In this document: positions 8,813 to 16,949 of the stretch, one piece after another
Numbering within the stretch: the stretch's first letter is position 1
Layout: each line of letters begins with the position of its first letter
Assembly (NCBI GenBank): GCA_002320455.1
Contig: DCKU01000106.1
Span: 1 to 49,925, forward strand
Direction of reading: 5' to 3'
Origin: Salinisphaera sp. UBA1666
Lineage (GTDB): Bacteria; Pseudomonadota; Gammaproteobacteria; Nevskiales; Salinisphaeraceae
DNA length: 49,925 nucleotides
Notes under the pieces: generated by a model
Databases searched by the model: none
What the model was told of the DNA's origin: nothing
The model's input: only the letters and a program-made list of their open reading frames with translations
Position numbers and translations under genes: made by a program

Positions 8813-8989
8813 ATGTTGGGATGGGCAGTTGTATTTTTCGTCATCGCGATCATTGCCGCGGTGTTCGGGTTTGGCGGTATCGCCGCCGGTGCGGCCAGCA
8901 TCGCCAAGATCCTGTTCTTTATCTTCATCGTGCTGTTTGTGCTGGCATTGATTTCCAATGCCGTACGCGGCCGCGGACCGAAGATATAG
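8813..8989 (+). CDS. DUF1328 (YtjA/UPF0391) small membrane protein
   Basis: A 58-residue, highly hydrophobic protein: MLGWAVVFFVIAIIAAVFGF, then a GGIAAGAASIAK hinge, a second hydrophobic helix and a short basic tail ending RGRGPKI. This layout of two transmembrane helices around a GGIA(A/G)GAA hinge is the DUF1328 family, usually 50-60 residues and found in the inner membrane; its role is unknown, though members are often reported near stress genes. An excellent ribosome site AAGGAGA (8800-8806) lies 6 nt before the ATG. A strong terminator follows immediately. Confidence 0.93.
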   Translation: MLGWAVVFFVIAIIAAVFGFGGIAAGAASIAKILFFIFIVLFVLALISNAVRGRGPKI

Positions 8990-9006
8990 CGCCTCGCATA
9001 AAAAAA

Positions 9007-9035
9007 CCGGCGGATAATCCAACCGCCGGCTTTTT
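9007..9035. terminator. Bidirectional Rho-independent terminator
   Basis: CCGGCGG (9007-9013) pairs perfectly with CCGCCGG (9023-9029) around a 9-nt loop. An A-run precedes it and T5 follows (9031-9035). It lies between the rightward DUF1328 gene and the leftward response regulator, so it can end transcripts from both sides. Confidence 0.88.
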
Positions 9036-9054
9036 ATTCGGTGATTTATAACGC

Positions 9055-9675
9055 CTAGGCTTGTTCCGGGTGCGGCGTGGCCTCGAGCCAGATGCGTACA
9101 AGCTGGGCCAGCGAGTTGGCCTGTAACTTTTGCATGATATGCACGCGATGCGTTTCCACGGTACGCGCGCTGATGCCGAGGTTCGCAGCAACTTCTTTGT
9201 TGGCCTTGCCGTCCACGATGCCCGTGAGCACCTGTTTTTCTCGCGGTGTCAGCGTGTCGATGAGCGCGGCCCGCTGACGGGCTTCGCGCTGCAGGCGTGA
9301 GGCTGCATCGGTGGCTTCGGTAAGCGCATTGAGACGGCTGATGAGCGTATCCGGGTCGAACGGCTTTTCCATGAAATCCACCGCGCCCAGACGCATGGCC
9401 TCTACCGCATGCGAGATATCGCCGTAGGCGCTGACCACGATTACATCGACGTCGACGCGGTCAGCAATCAGTTGGCGCTGCAGTGCGAGCCCGTCCATGT
9501 CCGTCAGGCGCAGATCGATGATCACGCAGCCGCTGATCGTATCGATATGATCGAGAAAATTCTTGCCGCTGGCATAGCAACTCACTCGATAACCGGCCGC
9601 CGAAATCAGCTGCTTGAGCGACTCCCGAATGCTCGCGTCGTCATCGACGATGTGTATATGCAAGTCGTTTTTCAC
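9055..9675 (-). CDS. FixJ/NarL-type response regulator
   Basis: A 206-residue two-component response regulator. The receiver domain (about 1-120) has the acidic pocket VDDD near the N-terminus, the phospho-acceptor aspartate in VIIDLRLTDMDG, the switch serine in VVSAYGD and the lysine in EKPFDPD. The C-terminal LuxR-type helix-turn-helix (about 140-200) reads LTPREKQVLTGIVDGKANKEVA. The receiver style (EKPFDP, linker QREARQR) is the FixJ/TodT subgroup. I prefer the GTG at 9675, preceded by GGGGA, which gives a normal FixJ N-terminus; an ATG at 9708 adds 11 residues. It diverges from the PAS kinase gene at 9791, its probable partner. The target genes are unknown. Confidence 0.92.
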   Translation of the reverse strand: MKNDLHIHIVDDDASIRESLKQLISAAGYRVSCYASGKNFLDHIDTISGCVIIDLRLTDMDGLALQRQLIADRVDVDVIVVSAYGDISHAVEAMRLGAVDFMEKPFDPDTLISRLNALTEATDAASRLQREARQRAALIDTLTPREKQVLTGIVDGKANKEVAANLGISARTVETHRVHIMQKLQANSLAQLVRIWLEATPHPEQA

Positions 9676-9790
9676 CCTGATCCCCGATGATCCGTTCGCG
9701 CCCGGCATTGTTCAGATAGTGTTGCAATACCATAGCAGGCTATTAAATACGCCGACCTGCCCGACCGACTTGTCACCTGCGAGACGCGCG

Positions 9791-11062
9791 ATGACCGCTT
9801 TTCAAGACAGCCAAGATTTTGTCGAAAACCTGGATTGTACCGATGTACAGTCGCTATGCCGACAGATTCGTTCCCTCAAACACCGCGCAGCCCAGGCCGA
9901 AATGGAAAACCGGGCGCTCCGGGAACTGGCCGAGCATATTCATGAAGTGTTCTGGATGACCACGCCGCTGGGCGACGAGCTCATCTATATCAGCCCGGCT
10001 TATGAAGCCATCTGGGGCCAGACCTGCGACAGTCTCTACGCCGATCCTGGTCGCCGTCTCGCGTGGGTGCACGATGCGGACCGTGAACACGTTTTAAAGG
10101 CGTTCAAGCGCGATGCGCGCGCCGGCTGCTACGACGAGACATTTCGCATCGACCGGCCGGACGGACAGGTTCGATGGATTCGGGATCAGGCCTGGCCGGT
10201 CTATGACGACGACGGCGCGCTATATCGGCTGGCCGGCTTTGCCAACGATGTCACCGAACAGATGGCCGCGTACGACCGCACGCGTGATCTGAGCGATCAG
10301 CTTGCGTCTCGCGATCGCATCGAGGTATTTGCCGCGCTTGGCGCCGGTATCGCCCACGACATGGCCCAGCCGTTGACGGCCGCGCGCAGCCATCTTGCCC
10401 GCGGCCATCGCGCCGGTAGTCTCGAAGCCTGTCGAGCCGCTGCCGAAGACGCCGACGGCGAAGTCCGGCGCGCCAGCGATATCGTGCGCCATCTACGCGA
10501 TTATGCCCGTCAGGGCGAGCTCAAGCTCACTTGGCATCACCTGGGCGATATCCTCAACGACCTGCATCGGCTGATGGACACTGCCCTGCGCGGCGCGGGT
10601 ATCGATTACAGCGTCAACATCGATGAGCCCACACGACACACGCGCATTGCCGTGGACCACATTTTTCTGCAGCAGATCCTGCGCAACCTCGTACAGAACG
10701 CGATCGACGCGCATACCACGTCAGTATCGCCAAGCGAGCCGCCACGTATCGAAATCGCCGTGCGCTTGATCGACAGCCACGATATCGAGTTTCGTATTAG
10801 CGACAACGGTCCGGGCATAGCCGACCAGAATGATCCCTTCACCGCGTTCGACACTCAAAAGCGCGACGGGCTGGGCATGGGGCTCTACGTCAGTCGCTCA
10901 CTAGCGCGTACGCACGGCGGAGAGCTGTCCATGCTAGACGATACAAACACCTGGGCCACCGTGTTCGTTCTGCGCCTGCCCTGCGGCGGCGACAGCGTCG
11001 AAGGCGCGCTCGACAGCTCGCAGGTCGAAGACGTCAGCGCGGTGGGTGCATCACGCGCATGA
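9791..11062 (+). CDS. PAS-domain sensor histidine kinase (FixL-like)
   Basis: A 423-residue soluble histidine kinase with no transmembrane segment. A PAS fold (about 45-155) contains the PAS_3-type core YISPAYEAIWG and ends with the PAC motif RLAGFANDVTEQ. The phosphotransfer helix has its histidine at H189 in GIAHDMAQPLTAARSH. The ATPase domain shows the N box LRNLVQNAIDAH (298-308), G1 DNGPGI (338-343) and G2 DGLGMGLYVSRSLARTHGG (359-377). No heme-ligand histidine of the FixL kind is evident, so the signal is unknown. The frame opens upstream at 9614, inside the regulator gene; the ATG at 9791 removes a non-homologous leader. Its paired regulator is the divergent FixJ-type gene. The 3' end overlaps the next gene by 29 nt. 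Confidence 0.92.
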   Translation: MTAFQDSQDFVENLDCTDVQSLCRQIRSLKHRAAQAEMENRALRELAEHIHEVFWMTTPLGDELIYISPAYEAIWGQTCDSLYADPGRRLAWVHDADREHVLKAFKRDARAGCYDETFRIDRPDGQVRWIRDQAWPVYDDDGALYRLAGFANDVTEQMAAYDRTRDLSDQLASRDRIEVFAALGAGIAHDMAQPLTAARSHLARGHRAGSLEACRAAAEDADGEVRRASDIVRHLRDYARQGELKLTWHHLGDILNDLHRLMDTALRGAGIDYSVNIDEPTRHTRIAVDHIFLQQILRNLVQNAIDAHTTSVSPSEPPRIEIAVRLIDSHDIEFRISDNGPGIADQNDPFTAFDTQKRDGLGMGLYVSRSLARTHGGELSMLDDTNTWATVFVLRLPCGGDSVEGALDSSQVEDVSAVGASRA

Positions 11063-11459
11063 ACAGCGCCAGGCCCAGACCGAACGCACCGTTCAAGGCC
11101 ATTGCCACGCCGATACGCGCCAGCGTTAGCCCGGCCAGCAAGCTGTCGATGCTCACGCCCCGTGCCAGAGGCACCAGTGAGAACGCCACGAGCGTCGGCA
11201 GAATCGCTGACAGGAGAATAGCCCCCACATAATAACCGGCGCTCTGTGCGTTGCGGATCAGCGGCCACAGCACCACGCCCCAGACCGCGCCCCAGATACA
11301 AAGCCATGCCAGCACCGGCATGCCAAAGCCGCCCACGCTTGCCAGACTCCAAGGCGTCGCCTCCACGATATCGAGCTGATTCAGCCCCCAGAGCAGGCCT
11401 TGGTGGAAGACAATAATCGACAACAGGCCGGCGATCAGCGCCTTGATATACGCGAACAT
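11034..11459 (-). CDS. Small four-helix membrane protein, unknown function
   Basis: A 141-residue inner-membrane protein with about four transmembrane helices: residues 3-22, 40-65, 75-100 and 110-135. It begins MFAYIKALIAGLLSIIVFHQ, a pattern I associate with conserved hypothetical membrane proteins of proteobacteria, but I cannot name the family. The longest frame starts at 11570; the ATG at 11459, with GGAG ten bases upstream, starts directly at the first helix and is preferred. It converges on the histidine kinase gene and overlaps its last 29 nt. Confidence 0.75.
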   Translation of the reverse strand: MFAYIKALIAGLLSIIVFHQGLLWGLNQLDIVEATPWSLASVGGFGMPVLAWLCIWGAVWGVVLWPLIRNAQSAGYYVGAILLSAILPTLVAFSLVPLARGVSIDSLLAGLTLARIGVAMALNGAFGLGLALFMRVMHPPR

Positions 11460-11683
11460 GAGAAGGCTCCAGACAAACAGGGCAATCGCACGACACGGCG
11501 ATTGCATATGGGCGCGGATTGTACAAAGCCCGAATCGATCACGCGATGCGTTCAGGCGACCCGGCGCCAAAGCGCGTCATGACCGCACTCCGCGCCGAAA
11601 TTGGGGTATAGCACTCTACGGTAATCTGCATTATGTTCAGATACCAGCAAGGCACCTGATCTCTATACTGGCGCCGGTTTATG

Positions 11684-11710
11684 GGAACGCCTTCGGACGT
11701 TCCTTTGTTT
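11684..11710 (+). promoter_or_regulatory. Leader stem-loop upstream of the acidic lipoprotein
   Basis: GGAACG (11684-11689) pairs with CGTTCC (11698-11703), with an inner C-G pair closing a TTCG tetraloop (11692-11695). TTTGTTT follows, so the shape is that of a small terminator 16 nt before the next gene. A TATACT at 11664-11669 could be the -10 box, which would put the hairpin in the 5' leader. The rest of the 11460-11726 gap shows nothing I recognise. Confidence 0.5.
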
Positions 11711-11726
11711 AACTAGGGAGAAGCTT

Positions 11727-11978
11727 ATGAGTAAAAAACTTCAGGCACTGTTGATCGCGGCCGTTCTTGGCGTGTCCACCTTCGGCCTCGCGGCCTGTGA
11801 CAGCAACGACGGCCCCGCCGAAGAAGCCGGCGAAAAGCTGGACAACGCGACCGATAATGCCGGCGACGCCATGGACGACGCCGCCGATGAAACCTCGGAC
11901 GCGGCCGATAACGCGATGGACGAGACGTCCGACGCCATGGACGACGCCAGCGACGAAATGGACGACGCGTCCAACTAA
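11727..11978 (+). CDS. Small, extremely acidic repeat lipoprotein
   Basis: An 83-residue secreted lipoprotein. The signal peptide MSKKLQALLIAAVLGVSTFG is followed by the lipobox LAAC, giving Cys24 as the lipidated residue. The mature part is almost entirely Asp, Ala, Glu, Met, Asn and Ser, built from repeats of the form DAMDDA(A/S)DE-(T/M)(S/D)DA, roughly every 11 residues. It is probably an amphipathic helix or coiled coil carrying dense negative charge on the membrane surface. Ribosome site AGGGAG (11715-11720) is well placed. The gene stands alone between a leader hairpin and a strong terminator. No family is recognised; halophile-type surface charge or divalent-cation binding would be speculation. 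Confidence 0.88.
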   Translation: MSKKLQALLIAAVLGVSTFGLAACDSNDGPAEEAGEKLDNATDNAGDAMDDAADETSDAADNAMDETSDAMDDASDEMDDASN

Positions 11979-12001
11979 GCGTTCGTGCGTTGAAGTGTCG
12001 A

Positions 12002-12031
12002 AGCCCGCAACAAGCGTTGCGGGCTTTTTTT
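12002..12031 (+). terminator. Rho-independent terminator of the acidic lipoprotein gene
   Basis: AGCCCGCAAC (12002-12011) and GTTGCGGGCT (12016-12025) form a perfect 10-bp stem with loop AAGC, followed by an uninterrupted T-run. It separates the lipoprotein gene from the following SDR gene. Confidence 0.95.
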
Positions 12032-12066
12032 ATGTCTGAGGTTTGCCCCAGCCCACGGAGTTTCTG

Positions 12067-12828
12067 ATGACCGAGCAGTCCAAAAGTTGTCTGATCACCG
12101 GCGCCGCCCGCGGCATCGGCCGTGCCATCACACGTCGCCTGCTGGAAGACGGCTGGCATGTATGGGCCGTGGATAACGACCCAGCCGCCCTGGCCGATCT
12201 CGCGGCGTGTCTTGCCAGCAAGCGGCTCTCCACGCGCCGTGTAGATGTGGCCGTGGAATCCGACGTGGCCGAGTTGGCCGATGCGATTAACAGCGCAGAC
12301 GCCGGGCTGGATCTGCTAGTCAACAACGCCGGCCTGGCCGATCCATTCTCCGGCCCCGTCGAGACGCTATCTCTCACCGACTGGCAACGCGTGGTTGACG
12401 TCAATCTAACCGGGGTATTTCTGATGACCAAGCATCACGCGGCGCTGCTCCGGGCGCGCTCGGGTGCCATCGTCAACCTCACCTCGACCCGTGCTTTCCA
12501 GTCCGAACCGGATACTGAAGCCTATGCTGCCACCAAGGGCGGCATTCACGCGCTCACCCACGCCCTGGCGCAATCTTTGGGCCCGGCGGTACGCGTCAAC
12601 GCGATTGCCCCCGGCTGGATCGATGTCCGCGACCAGCAGCCCGGCGCTGTATCGCCCGAGCCGTTGCGCGCAATCGATCACGAGCAGCACCGCGTGGGCC
12701 GCGTCGGGCAGGGTCACGATATTGCCGGCCTCGTGACGTTTCTGGCCGGCCCGGATGCAGCGTTCATTACCGGCCAAACAATTACAGCCGACGGCGGTAT
12801 GACCACCCGGATGATTTACGCCCACTGA
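12067..12828 (+). CDS. Short-chain dehydrogenase/reductase (classical SDR)
   Basis: A 253-residue NAD(P)-dependent oxidoreductase. The cofactor motif TGAARGIG is at 11-18, NNAG at 86-89, and the catalytic set is Ser140, Tyr153 and Lys157 (YAATK). It ends with the DGG strand (ADGGMTTRMIY) typical of the FabG-like tetrameric group. D35 after the second strand suggests NAD(H) preference. The ATG at 12067, ten bases after CGGAG, is preferred over the 12043 opening. Substrate is unknown. It is transcribed alone and converges on the MHS transporter gene. Confidence 0.9.
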   Translation: MTEQSKSCLITGAARGIGRAITRRLLEDGWHVWAVDNDPAALADLAACLASKRLSTRRVDVAVESDVAELADAINSADAGLDLLVNNAGLADPFSGPVETLSLTDWQRVVDVNLTGVFLMTKHHAALLRARSGAIVNLTSTRAFQSEPDTEAYAATKGGIHALTHALAQSLGPAVRVNAIAPGWIDVRDQQPGAVSPEPLRAIDHEQHRVGRVGQGHDIAGLVTFLAGPDAAFITGQTITADGGMTTRMIYAH

Positions 12829-12856
12829 GCACGCTCGATAGCCACCGCACCGAGCG

Positions 12857-14197
12857 CTACGCGGCTGGCGCCGGCTTCTTGCCCAAATTCTGTCCGCGCG
12901 AGCCTGGCAGCGGCCGGTTGGCGGTTTCAGGAATGAGCATGATCGGAATGAGCGCAATAGCGGCTGCGATCATCAAATAATAGGCCGGGATGAAATTGTT
13001 GCCCGTCTGGCCGATCAGCCACTGGATAATCAGCGGCGCCGTACCGCCGAACAGCGACGTCGATACGTTATACGCGATCGCAAAACCGCCGTAGCGCACC
13101 CGGGTGGGGAAAATCGCCGGCAGCGTTGACGGCATGACGCCTGCCAGCATGACAGTCAAAAGCCCCAGAATCGCAAGGCCTCCGACAAGACTCCAAATGG
13201 TCGTCAGAGACAGCAGCCAGAATGCCGGCCACGCGAATACGATGAAGCCGATACATGCCGCGATCAAAAGCGGCTTACGCCCTGTCCGGTCGGACAAGCC
13301 GCCGAACAGAAAGATAATGCTCATCATCACCAGCTGTACCAAGATCAGCAGCCCCGAGGCTTCCCAGGTACCGATCTTGAGGATGGTCTCGAGATAACTC
13401 GGCAGATAGGTCAGCACGGTGTAGTAGGCGATGTTCAGAATCAGCGTCAGGCCGATACACAGCAACAGTTGACGCATATGGTTGGTGACCACTTCGCCCA
13501 GCGTGCCATCGGCTTCGTTATTCTCCTGGGCTTCCTCGAACGCCGGGCTGTCTTCCAGGCGCAGTCGCAGATACAGACCAAAAAGCCCGAGCGGTGCGGC
13601 ACAGAGGAACGGTATACGCCAGCCCCATTCGGTAAAGGCTGCATCGCCCATCGAGATCTGTGTAATGAACACCAGAGCCGAGCCCACGATATAGCCCCCC
13701 AGCGTGCCGAACTCTAGAAAACTGCCCAGAAAGCCGCGCGTCTTGTCCGGCGCATATTCGCAGATGAAAGTCGCCGCACCGCCATATTCGCCGCCGGTTG
13801 AAAAGCCTTGAATCAAGCGAGCGACCAGCAGGCCGATGGGCGCCCAGATGCCGATCTGGGCATAAGTCGGCATGAGGCCAATCATCACGGTGCCCAGCGA
13901 CATGAGGATGATGGTGGCTGCCAGCACCTTCGAGCGCCCGATCCGATCGCCCAGCGGGCCGAAGAACAATCCGCCCAGCGGGCGCACAGCGAACGCCACG
14001 GCGAAAAACATCAGCGACTTGAGAAGCGAGTCGCCGCCGGCGCCCTGCGCAAAGAAGACGTGGCCGATGGTACCGGCGGTATAGGCATAGATGCTGAAGT
14101 CGAACCACTCGAGCGCGTTGCCCAGTCCGGCGGCGGTTACCGCCTTGCGCACGTCATCTGAATCGACCGACCGATCATCGGCTGCAGTGCTCGCCAT
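12857..14197 (-). CDS. MHS-family MFS transporter (ProP-like)
   Basis: A 446-residue inner-membrane symporter with twelve predicted helices. The start GNALEWFDFSIYAYTAGTIG and the loop motif GDRIGRSKVL are hallmarks of the metabolite:H+ symporter branch, which includes ProP (proline/betaine), KgtP and citrate transporters. The segment RLIQGFSTGGEYGGAATF is another MHS signature. It lacks the long C-terminal coiled coil of E. coli ProP, so osmosensing of that type is not supported; the substrate could be a compatible solute or a carboxylate. AGGGG lies just upstream of the ATG at 14197. It converges on the SDR gene. Confidence 0.9.
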   Translation of the reverse strand: MASTAADDRSVDSDDVRKAVTAAGLGNALEWFDFSIYAYTAGTIGHVFFAQGAGGDSLLKSLMFFAVAFAVRPLGGLFFGPLGDRIGRSKVLAATIILMSLGTVMIGLMPTYAQIGIWAPIGLLVARLIQGFSTGGEYGGAATFICEYAPDKTRGFLGSFLEFGTLGGYIVGSALVFITQISMGDAAFTEWGWRIPFLCAAPLGLFGLYLRLRLEDSPAFEEAQENNEADGTLGEVVTNHMRQLLLCIGLTLILNIAYYTVLTYLPSYLETILKIGTWEASGLLILVQLVMMSIIFLFGGLSDRTGRKPLLIAACIGFIVFAWPAFWLLSLTTIWSLVGGLAILGLLTVMLAGVMPSTLPAIFPTRVRYGGFAIAYNVSTSLFGGTAPLIIQWLIGQTGNNFIPAYYLMIAAAIALIPIMLIPETANRPLPGSRGQNLGKKPAPAA

Positions 14198-14354
14198 AGA
14201 CCCCTATCCCTGCGCATAAGCGCTTGCGTTGTTTATTTCGACGCTAGCACCTTGCCGATGCCTGCACAATGAAGCGGAGCGCGCTTGTCTTCATCGCGAC
14301 CACCACTTATGTTGACAAGACTGAATGCATTGACGTCTTAAAAGGAGACGCAAC

Positions 14355-14780
14355 ATGCCCGTACGCAAGGCGAATGCCCAATGGCAAGGCGATCTGAAAT
14401 CTGGCAAGGGCCACATGAAACTGGCCAGTGGTGCCTATGAAGGCCAGTTCTCGTTCAAGACCCGCTTCGAGGACGGCACGGGCACCAACCCAGAAGAACT
14501 GATCGGGGCCGCCCACGCCGGCTGCTTCTCGATGCAGTTTTCGGCCATGTTGGCCGAAGAGGGCCACGCGCCGGATTCGGTCGAGACCGAGGCCAAGGTG
14601 CATTTCTCCACTGACGGCACGCCAACCATCGAGAAGATCGAGCTGATTTGTCGCGGCAAGGTGCCCGGCATGGATGATGCCCAGTTTAAGGACATCGCAG
14701 CCAAGGCCAAAGACGCGTGCCCGGTGTCGCGTCTTTACAAAGGCGCCGATATTGAGCTGGACGCGGCTCTGGAAAGCTAG
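14355..14780 (+). CDS. osmC: OsmC-family peroxiredoxin
   Basis: A 141-residue thiol peroxidase that would reduce organic hydroperoxides. The peroxidatic cysteine is in AAHAGCFSMQFS (about 50-61), and the second cysteine is in DACPVSRLYKG near the C-terminus. Length and the N-terminal KANAQWQGDLKSGKGH place it in the OsmC rather than the Ohr subgroup; YhfA/OsmC-like paralogues are possible. AAAAGGAGA (14340-14348) gives one of the strongest ribosome sites in the window. The gene is closed by a terminator and followed by a glutathione transferase, suggesting an oxidative or osmotic stress context. Confidence 0.92.
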   Translation: MPVRKANAQWQGDLKSGKGHMKLASGAYEGQFSFKTRFEDGTGTNPEELIGAAHAGCFSMQFSAMLAEEGHAPDSVETEAKVHFSTDGTPTIEKIELICRGKVPGMDDAQFKDIAAKAKDACPVSRLYKGADIELDAALES

Positions 14781-14801
14781 ATCGCGCGTTAGCGCAAGCG
14801 A

Positions 14802-14826
14802 GCCGGGCCATGTGCCCGGCTTTTTT
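14802..14826 (+). terminator. Rho-independent terminator after osmC
   Basis: GCCGGGC (14802-14808) pairs perfectly with GCCCGGC (14814-14820), loop CATGT, followed by T6. It sits 21 nt after the osmC stop. Confidence 0.93.
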
Positions 14827-14857
14827 ATGGTTACTCGATCAGGCTAAGGACTGTCTT

Positions 14858-15559
14858 ATGAGCGATAAACCCAAAATCTATACCGCACCGTCTGCATTTC
14901 CGAACCCGCAGCGCCTGCGGCTTTTCATGCACGAAAAAGGCATCGCCGAGGCCTATGAAGAGGTGCAGCTGGATATGGCGCCCGGCGGCGAGCAGCGCGC
15001 CTGGGCCCATTTGAAGCGTAACCCGTTCGGCGAAGCGCCTACGCTGGAATATCAGCCCGGCCACTATCTGAGCGAAACGCCGGCCATCGTGACTTATCTC
15101 GACGCACAGCATGACGGGCGAAAAATAACCGGCGATGACCCGCTAACGGCTGCCCGGGATGCCATGTGGGACCAGCGGTGTTATCTGCACGTACTGTTGC
15201 CGATCGTGACCATGTTTCACGTGCTGCACACCGGCCTGGGCTTCAAGCTCGAGCCGACATACAACCCGGCTTGGGGCGAATCCCAGCGCAAGAAAGCACT
15301 CGCCCACGCTGGGCTGGTCGATCAGCATCTAGCCGATGGACGTGCCTGGCTGCTGGACGGTGACGCACCGACGTTTGCCGATATCACGCTGGCCACCGCC
15401 GTAGCGTTTTCCAAATTCGGTCCGAACGAAACCCCGCTGGACGAGCGCTTCGAGCATATCGATGCCCATTGGCAGCGCTGGAAAGAACGCGACGCTTTCA
15501 AGACAGCTTATGGCGACGGGGGCAGCGGCCTCGACGAACTGGCGCACCTGGCCGGATAG
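14858..15559 (+). CDS. Glutathione S-transferase family protein
   Basis: A 233-residue cytosolic GST. The N-terminal thioredoxin-like domain (about 1-82) begins KIYTAPSAFPNPQRLRLFMHEKGI and contains the glutathione-contact segment NPFGEAPTLEYQPGHYLSETPAI (cis-proline before T, then SETPAI). The C-terminal helical domain (95-225) carries the usual GDAPTFADITLA N-capping motif. A catalytic serine or cysteine near residue 12 is plausible, but class assignment is not possible by eye. The longest frame starts inside the osmC terminator; ATG 14858 with AAGGA upstream is used. Substrate unknown; probable detoxification role. Confidence 0.92.
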   Translation: MSDKPKIYTAPSAFPNPQRLRLFMHEKGIAEAYEEVQLDMAPGGEQRAWAHLKRNPFGEAPTLEYQPGHYLSETPAIVTYLDAQHDGRKITGDDPLTAARDAMWDQRCYLHVLLPIVTMFHVLHTGLGFKLEPTYNPAWGESQRKKALAHAGLVDQHLADGRAWLLDGDAPTFADITLATAVAFSKFGPNETPLDERFEHIDAHWQRWKERDAFKTAYGDGGSGLDELAHLAG

Positions 15560-15671
15560 CGGCCTTAGGTACACGTTTGCGGCGATCGATTTTGAAACAG
15601 CCATTGACTTTTCATCGATCGTCGCAACGTTAAGCCGCTCACCAACGAAACATCACGCTCAAGAGGCGGTT

Positions 15672-16154
15672 ATGGAAGCCCAGCGCGACAACGTCGTCAG
15701 CATTCACTACGTACTGCGCGATACCCAAGGGGAAATCATCGATCAGTCGGCGGAAGGCCAGCCGCTGTCGTATCTGCACGGCCACGACAACATCGTGCCG
15801 GGCCTGGAAAAAGCGATCGAAGGCCACGCCGAGGGCGACGAAGTCAAAGCCACGATCGAGCCCGATGAAGGTTATGGACCGTATCGCGAAGAGCTGGTTC
15901 AGAAGGTCAACCGCGAAGCCTTCCAGGGCGTCGACGAGTTGGCCCCGGGCATGAGCTTCCGCGCCGAGTCCGATGCCGGCCCCATGGTCGTCACGGTCAA
16001 GGAAGTCGAAGGCGATGAAGTCACGGTCGACGGCAACCACGTTCTGGCCGGGCAAACGTTGGACTTCACGGTGAACATCGCGGCCGTGCGTGAAGCCAGC
16101 GACACCGAAAAAGAGCACGGTCACGTGCACGACGAGCACACGCACGCCGAGTAA
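15672..16154 (+). CDS. slyD: SlyD-type FKBP peptidyl-prolyl isomerase
   Basis: A 160-residue cytosolic prolyl isomerase and chaperone. The FKBP half reads VVSIHYVLRDTQGEIID near the N-terminus and PLSYLHGHDNIVPGLEKAIEGH (about 36-57). The insert-in-flap chaperone domain (about 68-128) is present, with DEGYGPYREELVQ before it and DGNHVLAGQTLDF after it. The C-terminal tail is histidine-rich (HGHVHDEHTHAE), as in SlyD proteins that bind Ni2+ for hydrogenase maturation, but shorter than in E. coli. The frame opens at 15462 inside the GST gene; ATG 15672 starts the conserved domain. A TTGACT at 15604-15609 may be the -35 box. Confidence 0.95.
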   Translation: MEAQRDNVVSIHYVLRDTQGEIIDQSAEGQPLSYLHGHDNIVPGLEKAIEGHAEGDEVKATIEPDEGYGPYREELVQKVNREAFQGVDELAPGMSFRAESDAGPMVVTVKEVEGDEVTVDGNHVLAGQTLDFTVNIAAVREASDTEKEHGHVHDEHTHAE

Positions 16155-16183
16155 TCTCAGCTAGCGTTACCGTGAGGTCTGTC

Positions 16184-16885
16184 ATGTCCGATAGCAACGT
16201 ACTGCTGATCACCGGCGGCTCGACCGGTATCGGTGCGGCCACCGCAAGAGCGGCCGTTGCCGACGGTTATCGTGTCGCACTTGCGGCCCGCACCGAGTCG
16301 AAATTGGCCGAGCTTGTCGATGAACTCGGCGGCCCGGACGTGGCACTGCCGATCACCTGTGACGTGACCGACAAAGCGTCTCAGCAGGCCATGGTTGAGA
16401 CCGTGCTCGAGCGCTTTGGGCGCATCGACGCGGTCTTTGCCAACGCCGGTATCGGTGGCAAGCCGGGCGGCTTTACCGGCGCCGACAGTGATGTCTGGAA
16501 GGACATGATTCTGACCAACGTCTACGGCGTCGGCCTGACCATTCAGTGTTGCGCGGAAGCGCTCAAAGCCAGTCGCGGGCATCTGCTGATTACCGGCTCG
16601 GCCGCCGGCCGGGTGACGATCCCGGGCTCGATGTACAGCGCCACCAAATGGGCCGTCAGTGCGATCGGCTATGGGGTGCGCGAAGAGCTGCGTGGCACCG
16701 GCATCCGAACGACGCTGATCGAGCCCGGCATGGTCGATACACCGTTCTTCGATGAGTCGCCCGAGCATGCTCTCACCGATCGCGATATCGCTAATGCGGT
16801 GATGTACGCGCTGGCGCAGCCTTCCAGTGTGGACGTTAACGAAATTCTCGTGCGTCCCACCCCGGCCGTGGACGCGACAGACTGA
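16184..16885 (+). CDS. Short-chain dehydrogenase/reductase
   Basis: A 233-residue SDR. The cofactor loop is TGGSTGIG (10-17), the central strand motif NAG is at 87-89, and the catalytic residues are Ser139, Tyr151 and Lys155 (YSATK). R36 after the second strand (ALAARTESK) points to NADPH. The C-terminal part (IEPGMVDTPFF) fits YdfG-like or LinC-like enzymes. The ATG at 16184 follows GTGAGG and is used over the 16172 opening. It sits 29 nt after slyD and may be read through from it. Substrate is not identifiable. Confidence 0.9.
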   Translation: MSDSNVLLITGGSTGIGAATARAAVADGYRVALAARTESKLAELVDELGGPDVALPITCDVTDKASQQAMVETVLERFGRIDAVFANAGIGGKPGGFTGADSDVWKDMILTNVYGVGLTIQCCAEALKASRGHLLITGSAAGRVTIPGSMYSATKWAVSAIGYGVREELRGTGIRTTLIEPGMVDTPFFDESPEHALTDRDIANAVMYALAQPSSVDVNEILVRPTPAVDATD

Positions 16886-16906
16886 CGCGTTCGCTGCGCG
16901 TTGATT

Positions 16907-16943
16907 AAAAGCCGTTGTCGACAGGCTCGACAACGGCTTTTTT
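16907..16943. terminator. Strong bidirectional terminator
   Basis: GCCGTTGTCGA (16911-16921) pairs with TCGACAACGGC (16927-16937), an 11-bp perfect stem with loop CAGGC. It is bracketed by AAAA and TTTTTT, extending the pairing to 15 bp. It serves both the rightward SDR and the leftward Sel1/SH3 gene. Confidence 0.97.
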
Positions 16944-16949
16944 ATGCGC

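Noticed and set aside
14355..14780. Ohr (organic hydroperoxide resistance) protein paired with the MarR regulator
   Set aside because: The sequence is of the OsmC rather than Ohr type, and the regulator is 8 kb away in a different unit.
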